Assembly: GCA_963643985.1 (NCBI GenBank)
Contig: CAVINP010000078.1
Span: 1-9,422, forward strand
Direction: 5' to 3'
DNA from: SFTH01 sp963643985
GTDB taxonomy: Bacteria; Bacillota; Clostridia; Christensenellales; Aristaeellaceae
DNA length: 9,422 nucleotides
The notes below the pieces were generated by a model. It was not told where the DNA came from and ran no database searches. It saw only the letters and a list, made by a program, of their open reading frames with translations. Position numbers and translations under genes: made by a program. How positions within the stretch are numbered: the first letter of the stretch is position 1; each line of letters opens with the position of its first letter. Positions 1-6,808 of this stretch are shown here, piece by piece.

Positions 1-1427
1 CGGAAACCATGAATTATCTGCGTGAGACGTTGGGCTTTGACGGCATCATCGTTTCCGACTGGGGCGACCAGGGCGACAGCAACTCCTCCGGCACCACCGT
101 TGACGGCGTTGACCTGCTCAGCCTGTCCATCCCCGAGCGCTATGCTTACGCCATCAATCTGGGCCTTGACCAGATCGGCAACCCCGCCGCAGACTATTCC
201 GGCGACGGCCACGGCGGCACGGCGGATCGCGGCGCCGTGGAAACGGCCATCACCGAAGGCCTGATTTCCGAGGAACGCTGCTACGAAACCTGCTATCGCG
301 TTCTGAAGGACAAGTTCGAACTGGGCCTGTTTGAAAATCCGTATTCCGATGCCGACAAGGCGCTTGCGCTTGCCGCTTCCGAAGAATACATTGCAGATCC
401 CTGGGAAATCACCGATACCGACACCCTGATGGCCGCGCGCAATCAGGAAGTGGTCGAGCTGGAGCGCCAGTTGCAGGCCGAATCTGCCATCCTGATCAAG
501 AATGACGACAACCTCCTGCCGCTCGAAAAAGGCACGAAGCTTTACATCGGTTCCACCGCTTCCGCCATTACGCTCGAAGGCTACAAGAGCGTGTTGCCGG
601 ACTTCTGCGAAGTGGTTGAAGACATCGCGGATGCGGACGTGGTCGTTGCAGACTGCACGCAGATTAACGACGCTGCAGAATTGATCATTGAAGATGCCAA
701 GGATGCCGGCAAGAAGCTGGTAATCATTGCCAACACCGTTGACCCGACCACCTATCTGATTGAGAACGGCGATGCCGTGCTGGCGCTGACCTTCTCCCGT
801 CCTGCCGACCACGGCACGGGCGCAGGCGGCTTCATCACCACCACCGAGCCCATCATGTTTGCCAAGCTGCTCTTCGGCGACGCAGAGCCGACCGGCATGG
901 TCGTAAAGGAAATTGCCCGCGATTCCGCTATGGACGAAGCCCAGTGGAAGGATCTCGCAGGCGATCAGGGCGCAAATCAGTGGGTGCGCATGATGCTCCT
1001 GGCCACCATGGAAACCAGCGAAAACAACACCGTTCCCAACAACTGGGGCGACCCGCTGCTGCAGTATCAGTACGGCATGCGTTACGGCAGCGAAGCCGGC
1101 TTTGAATTCGAAGCGCTGACCCTGCCCAAGGCGACCCACGAAGTCGTGACCGAGTCCAACGGCTCCACGAACACGAGCTATGAATCCGTCGTGGAAACGA
1201 AGGCCGGCGAACCCTTCAACGCCTATGCACTGGTTTGGAACAACGGCGATGACGGCATTACCACCGTGCAGGCCACCTGCGACGGCGAAGTGATCGCAGA
1301 GAAGATCATGGCCGTGAACGGCGGTTCCTGGCGCGTGCTCGAGATGACGCTGACCATCGATGAGCCCGGTGAGCATGTCATCACCGTTGGCAATCTGACC
1401 AGCACCATCAACATCGTTGCGGAATAA
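1..1427 (+). CDS. Glycoside hydrolase family 3 protein, C-terminal part, with CARDB-like terminal domain (5' truncated by window)
   Basis: The open frame is already running at the left edge (first full codon at 3), so the first Met at 9 is internal and not a start. The visible part begins at the end of the GH3 (beta/alpha)8 domain. The segment LGFDGIIVSDWG (about nt 30-65) is the family's nucleophile motif, with the catalytic Asp at codon 57-59. ELGLFENPY (nt 318-344) closes the catalytic domain. AESAILIKNDDNLLPL (nt 480-527) opens the GH3 C-terminal alpha/beta sandwich, which ends near the QYGMRYG segment (nt 1065-1085). The last 75 or so residues form a beta-sandwich resembling CARDB or bacterial Ig-like modules, with key pieces VWNNGDDG and EPGEHVITVGN. 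GH3 enzymes remove terminal beta-linked glucose, xylose or related sugars, and the exact substrate cannot be read here. The C-terminal sandwich is divergent: after ADVVVADC there is no GE-x-x-Y segment where many relatives carry their acid/base region. The protein is probably secreted, like its neighbours, but its signal peptide lies outside the window. Confidence 0.93.
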   Translation, partial: ETMNYLRETLGFDGIIVSDWGDQGDSNSSGTTVDGVDLLSLSIPERYAYAINLGLDQIGNPAADYSGDGHGGTADRGAVETAITEGLISEERCYETCYRVLKDKFELGLFENPYSDADKALALAASEEYIADPWEITDTDTLMAARNQEVVELERQLQAESAILIKNDDNLLPLEKGTKLYIGSTASAITLEGYKSVLPDFCEVVEDIADADVVVADCTQINDAAELIIEDAKDAGKKLVIIANTVDPTTYLIENGDAVLALTFSRPADHGTGAGGFITTTEPIMFAKLLFGDAEPTGMVVKEIARDSAMDEAQWKDLAGDQGANQWVRMMLLATMETSENNTVPNNWGDPLLQYQYGMRYGSEAGFEFEALTLPKATHEVVTESNGSTNTSYESVVETKAGEPFNAYALVWNNGDDGITTVQATCDGEVIAEKIMAVNGGSWRVLEMTLTIDEPGEHVITVGNLTSTINIVAE

Positions 1428-1440
1428 ACCCATACTCTCC

Positions 1441-1474
1441 GGGGCTGTCGCAAAACATGCGGCGGCCCCTTTTT
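1441..1474 (+). terminator. Intrinsic terminator of the upstream GH3 gene
   Basis: An 11-bp stem pairs 1441-1451 (GGGGCTGTCGC) with 1459-1469 (GCGGCGGCCCC). All positions pair if two G-U wobbles are allowed. The loop has 7 nt and five T residues follow. It begins 14 nt after the stop codon of the GH3 gene. The strong GC stem plus T-run is a classic Rho-independent terminator in the plus direction. Read on the minus strand it lacks a following T-run, so it looks one-directional. Confidence 0.88.
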
Positions 1475-1486
1475 GAAAGGCATATC

Positions 1487-1521
1487 AAAGGAGACGATCC
1501 TGCTTTGGGATCGTCTCCTTT
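1487..1521 (-). terminator. Hairpin between convergent genes, probable terminator of the kinase-esterase transcript
   Basis: A perfect 14-bp inverted repeat pairs 1487-1500 (AAAGGAGACGATCC) with 1508-1521 (GGATCGTCTCCTTT) around a 7-nt loop. It lies 13 nt past the esterase stop codon on the minus strand and 13 nt past the T-run of the plus-strand terminator. The A/T ends of the stem place a short CTTT run at the 3' side of the minus-strand transcript, which suits a terminator. There is no long T-run in either direction. Symmetry means it can form in both transcripts and may act as a backstop for the plus strand as well. Confidence 0.72.
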
Positions 1522-1534
1522 ATAGTTTCGGGTT

Positions 1535-2503
1535 TTATTTAAACAGCGACGGAAGAATGTGATACAAATAGGTGTAAACCGCTTCCAGGGTGTGCGTGCC
1601 GCCCTGCATCATGGAACAGCTCGTGTTTTCTCCCGGCACAAACAGGTCATTGTATTCCAGAAGGGAAATCATTTGCTCCGTGGCAACGGTGAAGGCTTCG
1701 TCATCGGTGCCTGTGGCGACGTAGAGATAGAAATCGTCCTTTGAAAAGCCCTGATTGATCACCGCATCGTGCAGCACCTGCGCGGAGAGATCGCTGTCCC
1801 AAATGCCGGTTACGCCGCCGGTACCGTCGTCCCACGAGGCTTCGCTGATGGGCAAAAACCAGCCGAATGCCTCCATGCGCTGAATAAAGACGTACCACGC
1901 CGCCGTGCCGCCCAGCGAAAATCCCGCCACCGCGCGCTGCATGCGCGAAGCACGGATGCTGTCCCGATCGCTGCCCTTCAGGAAGGTGCGGTATTTGCTT
2001 TCGACGGCGGGAATGATGATTTTCACCAGTTCGTCCGGAAAGCCCGAGAGGGTTTTCACCTGATCGGCCAGGGGCAGATACCGCGTAAAGTCGTCCGAAG
2101 AATCGTAATACGTGGGCACGACCACAATCAACGGCGCAAGATCGCCGTTTTGGATCATGTGATCGAGCAAAGATTGAAAGGCCGTGGCGCTTTCGGGATT
2201 CAGGTAGGTTTTCGGAGAACTTCCGGAGCCGTGCAGCAGATACACGACGGGATAGCAGTCCTGTGAATCGTCATAGCCGTAGGGAAGATAGACCATCAGG
2301 CTTTTGACGGTGCCGCTGACGTTTTCGTAGCGCAGCTTTTCGACGCGCCCCGATTGCTCACAGGGACTTAAATAGTCTGCGGGAATGTCATCTACGGAGA
2401 ATTCCTCCTCCGTCAGCGGTTCGATTTCCTGCGCGGCGGCCATCGGCGCGCTCATTGCCAGCGCGAGCAGCACGGCAAGCGTTCGTTTCCATTTGCCTTT
2501 CAT
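1535..2503 (-). CDS. Secreted alpha/beta-hydrolase, esterase D/CE1 type (feruloyl or acetyl esterase-like)
   Basis: This is a 322-residue exported esterase. Residues 1-24 form a signal peptide (basic MKGKWKR, hydrophobic core, AAA-Q cleavage site) with no lipobox cysteine. The fold is that of the esterase D family (PF00756). YPVVYLLHGSGSS (84-96) supplies the oxyanion-hole loop around H91. AGFSLGG (193-199) is the nucleophile elbow with Ser196. The likely acid is Asp267 or Asp268 in ATGTDDEAF, and His304 in GGTHTLEAVYTYL completes the triad. Secreted members of this family remove feruloyl, acetyl or similar acyl groups from plant polysaccharides, which fits the GH3 and sugar-import neighbours; the acyl group cannot be read from sequence. 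The ATG overlaps the stop of the upstream histidine kinase as ATGA, so the two are co-transcribed and probably translationally coupled. A short linker (25-50) rich in acidic residues precedes the fold. An esterase as the partner gene of a sensor kinase is unusual. Confidence 0.92.
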   Translation of the reverse strand: MKGKWKRTLAVLLALAMSAPMAAAQEIEPLTEEEFSVDDIPADYLSPCEQSGRVEKLRYENVSGTVKSLMVYLPYGYDDSQDCYPVVYLLHGSGSSPKTYLNPESATAFQSLLDHMIQNGDLAPLIVVVPTYYDSSDDFTRYLPLADQVKTLSGFPDELVKIIIPAVESKYRTFLKGSDRDSIRASRMQRAVAGFSLGGTAAWYVFIQRMEAFGWFLPISEASWDDGTGGVTGIWDSDLSAQVLHDAVINQGFSKDDFYLYVATGTDDEAFTVATEQMISLLEYNDLFVPGENTSCSMMQGGTHTLEAVYTYLYHILPSLFK

Positions 2504-4332
2504 ACACTTCCTCCGTCTTTGGGTTGGGATTCGTCTTGATCGGTGCAGGGGAGCGTCAATGTAACGACGGCTCCGTTGTCGTTCTGAATGGATATATCCA
2601 TGCGCCCTTTGCTGTAATAGTACAGGCGCAGGTAGGTATTGACCAGACCGATGTGCCCGCCGGCAAGGGCGATCGAGGCATTTTTCGCGCGAATTTCATC
2701 GATGCGGTGATGCAGGCTTTCCAGCATTTCCGGCGAGAAGCCCGTGCCGTTGTCGCGAATTTCCAGCCGTAGGATTTTTTCGCGTTCATCAATCCAACCG
2801 CGAACGGAGAGCTTGCGCACCACGTTATTGCCGTCAAAGCCGTGCGTCAGGGCATTTTCGACGATGGGCTGCAGTGTCAGTTTCGGCAGCAAAATTTCTC
2901 CCGTGTCGTCCGGCACGTCGATGGTGTATTCCAAATTGTCCTCGTAGCGCGCCTTGGAGAGCATTAAGTAGCTTCGGACATTCTCGATTTCCTCGTCGAG
3001 CGTGGCCGTCTGGGAACGCGTATCGGTGGAATAGCGCAGCATTTGCGCAAACTGATCGCAGATTTCGATGATGTCGAAATTGCCGCTTTCCATGGCCTTT
3101 GCGCTGATGATGTTGAGCGTATTGTAAATAAAATGCGGATTGATCTGCGTTTGCAATGCGCTCAATCGCGCCTGCAGCGCGCCCTCGCGCAATGTCAGCT
3201 CGTTCACGGCACTCTGCCGCAGGCGGTGAATCATGGCGTTGAAGACCTTTTCCAGTTCGTAGATTTCCCGGTCGCGATGCGTGGATACGAAATTGTTCAA
3301 ATCGCGCGCCAATTCCGGATCGCTGCTGAGGACGCTGCTGACGGGCAGCTGCTTGACCTTCTGCGTCAGCCGCCGCGTGGAAGCGGTCAACCCGAAGGAG
3401 AACAATACGATCAATGCCAGCGTCGGAAGCATGATGTAGAAGGCGTATCGCCCCATGTTTTTGCGCAGGAGATTGTTTTGCGTAATGTCCACCTGTGCGC
3501 TTTGGGCGATGTAGAGCCGCAGGTGAAGATCGTCGATTCTTTCGTAGAGCGCGTTGTAATGCTCGCCGTTTTCCCCGGCGGAAACGGAGGTATAGGTCTC
3601 AAGGGGCATATCCTCCGGCCAGTCGAGCGTCTCGTCCACGCTTGAAAAGAGCGTCGTGCCGTCGTCAAATATCGCCTGCACGATGACTGCGGAATTGTCT
3701 ACGAAGCCCATGATGCGCTCGAGCTCGGTGTAGGACTGGCTGATTTCAATATAGCCGATCGTCTTGCCGTGGTAGAGCACGCGGCTGACGATGCCGTAGA
3801 CGACGGTGTCGTTTCTGGAGGAAAATTCATCCGTATGCACCGGAAGAATCACCCAGGAGGATGTTTTGTCGGCGGCATCCAACCAGGTCATGGCGTTGAC
3901 GATTGTACGCGCGTCGTCAGAACCGCTGACGAGCGAACCGTCCTTGTCTGCGCGGCTGGTGATGAACAGGCCGTCGCGGGTGTAGAATGTCACGCGGTAA
4001 TAATTGTCCACCAGCGGCGACTGATACAGAAATTGCTCCGCGGCTTGCTTGGCGGCGAGCCCCATTTTCTGATCCGCACTGTCGTCGCGCACGATTTGAT
4101 TGAGCGCGGCAAGAAACGAGGGTGATCCCGTGAGGGAGCTGACGGTCAATTCCATTTGCGATATATCCTGTTCCAAATCGCGCTGAATGGCCACCGCCAT
4201 ATTGGAAAAGCGGGCGCGCGTGAAGCTGGTGGCGCCGTCTATGGACGTTTTTGCGGAATAAGAGGTCAATACGCCCAGGGCGATCATCATCATCAGCGAG
4301 AACACGACGACCATCTTTACGCTTAGTTTCAT
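2500..4332 (-). CDS. Two-component sensor histidine kinase, YesM/LytS-type (His_kinase PF06580), with large extracytoplasmic sensor domain
   Basis: This 610-residue membrane kinase has the architecture of sugar-responsive YesM-like sensors. A first TM helix (about 7-25) is followed by an extracytoplasmic region of some 270 residues with Cache-like character: YYRVTFYTRDGLFITS (111-126) and a second strand set around YGIVSRVLYHGKTIGYIEI (179-197). A second TM helix follows (about 296-316), then a HAMP-like linker (to about 375). The kinase core begins with QTQINPHFIYNTLNIIS (394-410), where His400 is the expected phosphoacceptor. The ATPase domain shows an N box (PIVENALTHG, Asn493), a G1 box (RDNGTG, 526-531) and a G2 box (GGHIGLVNTYLRL, 558-570). 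All key residues are present. The start has an RBS-like AAGGTGAGG 8 nt upstream. YesM kinases normally sit beside an AraC-type YesN response regulator. None is present in the window: the next gene downstream is an esterase and the divergent operon encodes a sugar transporter. It probably senses the imported glycan and controls the divergent operon through a regulator encoded elsewhere (inference). Confidence 0.95.
   Translation of the reverse strand: MKLSVKMVVVFSLMMMIALGVLTSYSAKTSIDGATSFTRARFSNMAVAIQRDLEQDISQMELTVSSLTGSPSFLAALNQIVRDDSADQKMGLAAKQAAEQFLYQSPLVDNYYRVTFYTRDGLFITSRADKDGSLVSGSDDARTIVNAMTWLDAADKTSSWVILPVHTDEFSSRNDTVVYGIVSRVLYHGKTIGYIEISQSYTELERIMGFVDNSAVIVQAIFDDGTTLFSSVDETLDWPEDMPLETYTSVSAGENGEHYNALYERIDDLHLRLYIAQSAQVDITQNNLLRKNMGRYAFYIMLPTLALIVLFSFGLTASTRRLTQKVKQLPVSSVLSSDPELARDLNNFVSTHRDREIYELEKVFNAMIHRLRQSAVNELTLREGALQARLSALQTQINPHFIYNTLNIISAKAMESGNFDIIEICDQFAQMLRYSTDTRSQTATLDEEIENVRSYLMLSKARYEDNLEYTIDVPDDTGEILLPKLTLQPIVENALTHGFDGNNVVRKLSVRGWIDEREKILRLEIRDNGTGFSPEMLESLHHRIDEIRAKNASIALAGGHIGLVNTYLRLYYYSKGRMDISIQNDNGAVVTLTLPCTDQDESQPKDGGSV
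2509..2514 (-). promoter_or_regulatory. Ribosome binding site of the esterase gene, inside the kinase gene
   Basis: On the minus strand this reads GGAGGA, 5 nt before the esterase ATG at 2503. It lies within the last codons of the histidine kinase. Together with the ATGA stop/start overlap it supports both the chosen start and coupled translation. Confidence 0.8.
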
Positions 4333-4364
4333 ACAAAAACCCTCACCTTCGAACGCTTAATGAA

Positions 4365-4394
4365 ATTATATCATAGTTCCCGCCAAATTGAAAA
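4365..4394 (-). promoter_or_regulatory. Promoter of the kinase-esterase operon (extended -10)
   Basis: On the minus strand 4373-4365 reads TGATATAAT, a perfect TATAAT with a TGn extension. TTTTCA (4394-4389) sits 18 nt upstream as a 4-of-6 match to the -35 box. The predicted start site is about 25 nt before the kinase ATG. The near-ideal extended -10 suggests steady basal transcription of the sensor without an activator. Confidence 0.7.
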
Positions 4395-4402
4395 GTCTAA
4401 AT

Positions 4403-4446
4403 TGCAAACATTATGAAAGTGCAGTATATTCCCTGCAAATGTGCAC
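4403..4446. promoter_or_regulatory. Repeat-bearing stretch of the divergent control region, possible operator
   Basis: TGCAAA occurs at 4403-4408 and 4434-4439, 31 bp apart, which is close to three helical turns. Between them TGCAG (4420-4424) and CTGCA (4433-4437) form a small inverted repeat with an 8-bp spacer. GTGCAC (4441-4446) is a palindrome. The 10-mer ATGAAAGTGC at 4413-4422 recurs at 4547-4556, just downstream of the plus-strand promoter. The stretch lies upstream of both divergent promoters, where an activator or repressor would bind. No known operator consensus is matched, and the arms are short enough to be chance. Confidence 0.3.
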
Positions 4447-4507
4447 GATTTTTCCACTATGTATCGCCATGCTGTATTTTTTCAACAGTGCGTTTTGAAT
4501 CTTTGCG

Positions 4508-4535
4508 CTTTAAAGGGACATATTTTCGGTACAAT
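4508..4535 (+). promoter_or_regulatory. Candidate promoter of the CBM9-SBP-GH3 operon
   Basis: TACAAT at 4530-4535 is a 5-of-6 match to the -10 box, about 62 nt before the first ATG. The best-spaced -35 is poor (CTTTAA at 4508-4513, 16-bp spacer). TTGCGC at 4503-4508 is a better hexamer but is 21 bp away. A good -10 with a weak -35 suits a promoter that needs an activator, matching control by a two-component system. This is inferred from sequence alone. Confidence 0.45.
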
Positions 4536-4554
4536 AGAGCTGTCAAATGAAAGT

Positions 4555-4588
4555 GCGGGAGAATAAGAACCCGCAAGAGTGAAGGAGG
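4555..4588 (+). promoter_or_regulatory. 5' leader hairpin and strong ribosome binding site of the CBM9-like gene
   Basis: GCGGG (4555-4559) can pair with CCCGC (4570-4574) around a 10-nt A-rich loop in the short leader. AAGGAGG at 4582-4588 follows, 9 nt before the ATG at 4598. The hairpin does not cover the ribosome site, so a role in protecting the 5' end of the mRNA is more likely than translational blocking. Confidence 0.4.
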
Positions 4589-4597
4589 AACCAATCT

Positions 4598-5416
4598 ATG
4601 AAAAAACTGATTGTTCTGCTGACGGCACTGATGCTCGTGATGAATCTTTCCGTTTCGGCGCTGGCCTATACGGAAGGCAAGAATCTTGAAGCACCCAAGG
4701 CAGGCGAAGTGGTCATCGACGGCGACCTGAGCGAATGGGACACCGGCCGCTGCCTGGTCATTGACAGCGACAGCCAGATCGTGGATCAGATTGAGCACTG
4801 GGACGGCGCGGAGGACTGCTCCATGGAAATCTACGCCATGTGGGACGAGGAGAATCTCTACATCGCGATGAAGATCACGGACGACACCCCCCTGGTGTAC
4901 CGCGAAGGCTTCCCGCTCGATGAATTGGATGCCGTAATCCTCTTCTTCAGCACCAACCCCGATGCGGATCCCGAGCGCACGGCATACGAAGCGACCGACT
5001 GGCGCCTGGTGCAGTCCGCGGATCAGTTCAACGGCAGCTATGATTTCTTCAATTACATCGACCGTGACATGGTCGCCGACAACAAGGGTTGGGAAACTCA
5101 GGGCGAATACGGCGACGAAATGGTCTTCGATGATTACGAGGCAGCCATTGCCGAGGTCGAAGGCGGCATCGTTTGGGAAAGCAAAATCCCGCTGCATAAC
5201 TTCTCCAACGACGAAATCGCGCAGCTCACGCCCGCGGCCGGCATGACCATCGGCTTCGACTTCTCCATTCTGGACGTCGACCTTCCCTGTCCCGGCATTC
5301 ACAGCCTGCGCATGCAGTCTTCCGCGAACCTGACCGGCAAGGATCGCACGCCCACTTTGCACAATGTCGACGAGAACCCCAGCCTGTGGGGCACGCTGAC
5401 TTTCGTTGAAGAATAA
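4598..5416 (+). CDS. Secreted CBM9-like carbohydrate-binding protein
   Basis: This 272-residue protein consists of a signal peptide (1-23, MKK start, cleavage after ALA) and a single beta-sandwich of the carbohydrate family 9 binding-domain-like type (PF06452). Diagnostic pieces in order are VVIDGDLSEW (38-47), the core strand MWDEENLYIAMKITDD (81-96), the DELDAVILFFS strand (108-118), VWESKIPL (192-199), and the closing ENPSLWGTLTF (259-269). Such domains bind sugar chain ends or oligosaccharides and are usually attached to large xylanases or other hydrolases. Here the domain stands alone, with no catalytic module, anchor, lipobox or S-layer motif. It is the first gene of the operon, 24 nt before the solute-binding-protein gene with no terminator between. 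The plausible role is holding released oligosaccharide near the cell or presenting it to the transporter (inference). Aromatic residues that could stack on sugar include W68, W82, W135 and W193, but the actual site cannot be assigned. Confidence 0.85.
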   Translation: MKKLIVLLTALMLVMNLSVSALAYTEGKNLEAPKAGEVVIDGDLSEWDTGRCLVIDSDSQIVDQIEHWDGAEDCSMEIYAMWDEENLYIAMKITDDTPLVYREGFPLDELDAVILFFSTNPDADPERTAYEATDWRLVQSADQFNGSYDFFNYIDRDMVADNKGWETQGEYGDEMVFDDYEAAIAEVEGGIVWESKIPLHNFSNDEIAQLTPAAGMTIGFDFSILDVDLPCPGIHSLRMQSSANLTGKDRTPTLHNVDENPSLWGTLTFVEE

Positions 5417-5440
5417 GGATAACACGGAGGAGCAGTACAG

Positions 5441-6808
5441 ATGAAATTCAAGAAATTGGGCGCGCTGCTGATGGCAGGTGCATTGGCACTGACGATGCTG
5501 CCCACGGCCGCATTTGCTGCCAAGAACGAAAAGAAGAACGCGGACGATATGGATCTTGCTGCGATTGTCGAGGACACCGAAAGCAAGGGCACGGTCAATG
5601 TCTATCACTGGTGGACGGCCGGCGGTGAAAAGGATGCCATCGAGAGTGTCATCGACGTTTTCGCGGAAGCCTACGGCAATGTCAAGGCCAAGTCCAACGC
5701 CATCCCCGGCGGCGCCGGCGGCGCAATGGTTATGAAGGTCAAGGTGCTTCAGCAGGCCGGCAAGAGCCCGGAAACCTTCCAGGCGCATCCCGGTCAGGAA
5801 ATTGAACCGTACCTGTCCTCGGATTTGCTGCTGAACCTCAATCAGATTTGGGATTACGCGAATCTTTCCGAGCGTGCACTGCCGGGTCTGGAAGAGCTGT
5901 GCACGGCCTCCGACGGCAACAAGTACATCGTTCCGATCGGCATTCACAAGACCAACGTGATCTTCTACAACATTCACGTATTTGAAAAGTACGGCATCGA
6001 GATTCCGGATCACGAAAATATCACTTGGGAAGAGTTCTGGGATATTTGCGATCAGCTGGCGGCGGCGATGCCCGACGGTGAATACCCGATCGATCTGGGC
6101 GACCGCAAAGGCTGGCCGGCCTGCCAGGTGTTTGAAGACATCATGCTCGGCACCGATCCCAAGATTTATGAGGACTTCATCAACGGAAGCTACAACGTGG
6201 AAGACGTAACCGAAGTGCTTTCCACCTACGCCAAGCTCATGGACTACGTTGCGCCCGACCATTCCAGCCGCGACTGGTACGAGACCTCCGGTCAGGTTGT
6301 CGCGGGAACGTACGCCATGCAGATCATGGGCGCCTGGATGCAGCCGGTGCTCACCAGCATGGGTCAGGTTTACGGCACGGACTACGGCATTTTCACCTTC
6401 CCCGGCACGGACGGCTGGTTCGGCATGAATATCGACGGCTTCGTGGTCAGCAATGACTCCGCGGATGTCGAAGCGGGCGTGCGCTGGGCGTACAATGTAT
6501 CCACCACCGAGGTGCAGACGGCATTCTCTCAGCTGAAGGAATCCATCTCGCCTTACAACGATACCCCCGACGAGACCTACAACGAGCTTACCTTGAAGTT
6601 CAAAAACGAGCTGGTAGACGAGAACACGAAGGTGTATCCGAGCTTCACGCACGGAACCGCCCTTCCCTGGAGCGCATCCACCAGCCTGCAGACCCAGATT
6701 CAGGAGTTTGCTACGTCGTCCGATCACGATGCGGAATACTTCGCCAATAAAATTGTCAACATTCTCAAAGAAGCCGGTGTGAAAGGAGATTGGAACCTTG
6801 TCGATTAA
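5441..6808 (+). CDS. Sugar ABC transporter solute-binding protein, GtsA-like (SBP_bac_1)
   Basis: This 455-residue exported protein binds sugar for an ABC importer. A signal peptide covers about residues 1-26 (MKFKK, hydrophobic core, AFA-A cleavage). The mature protein opens with VNVYHWWTAGGEKDAI (52-67), a signature of glucose/mannose-type binding proteins such as GtsA. Further family marks are VPIGIHKTNVIFYN (164-177), the MGAWM segment (296-300), FPGTDGWFGMNIDGFVV (320-336) and LKESISPYNDTP (365-376). The ligand is therefore likely glucose, mannose or a short glucoside, though the specificity is inferred. The start has GGAGGAG 8 nt upstream. The matching permease begins at 8895, separated by a GH3 gene. 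There is no cysteine anywhere in the signal region, so it is not a lipoprotein, which is unexpected for a monoderm Bacillota binding protein. The last 11 nt overlap the start of the GH3 gene. Confidence 0.95.
   Translation: MKFKKLGALLMAGALALTMLPTAAFAAKNEKKNADDMDLAAIVEDTESKGTVNVYHWWTAGGEKDAIESVIDVFAEAYGNVKAKSNAIPGGAGGAMVMKVKVLQQAGKSPETFQAHPGQEIEPYLSSDLLLNLNQIWDYANLSERALPGLEELCTASDGNKYIVPIGIHKTNVIFYNIHVFEKYGIEIPDHENITWEEFWDICDQLAAAMPDGEYPIDLGDRKGWPACQVFEDIMLGTDPKIYEDFINGSYNVEDVTEVLSTYAKLMDYVAPDHSSRDWYETSGQVVAGTYAMQIMGAWMQPVLTSMGQVYGTDYGIFTFPGTDGWFGMNIDGFVVSNDSADVEAGVRWAYNVSTTEVQTAFSQLKESISPYNDTPDETYNELTLKFKNELVDENTKVYPSFTHGTALPWSASTSLQTQIQEFATSSDHDAEYFANKIVNILKEAGVKGDWNLVD
6782..6788 (+). promoter_or_regulatory. 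Ribosome binding site that fixes the TTG start of the second GH3 gene
   Basis: AAAGGAG lies 9 nt before the TTG at 6798, inside the coding sequence of the solute-binding protein. The next in-frame ATG (6816) would be 27 nt from this site with no other Shine-Dalgarno sequence close by, so TTG is the better start. Confidence 0.75.

Noticed and set aside
3043..3645. 200-codon open frame on the plus strand within the kinase gene
   Set aside because: It overlaps the kinase core and linker, whose motifs are all intact on the other strand. No domain or promoter supports it.
4405..4430. Possible catabolite-repression (cre) site around the ATGAAAGTGC copy
   Set aside because: It lacks the central CG and the matching right half of the cre consensus, so too many positions mismatch.
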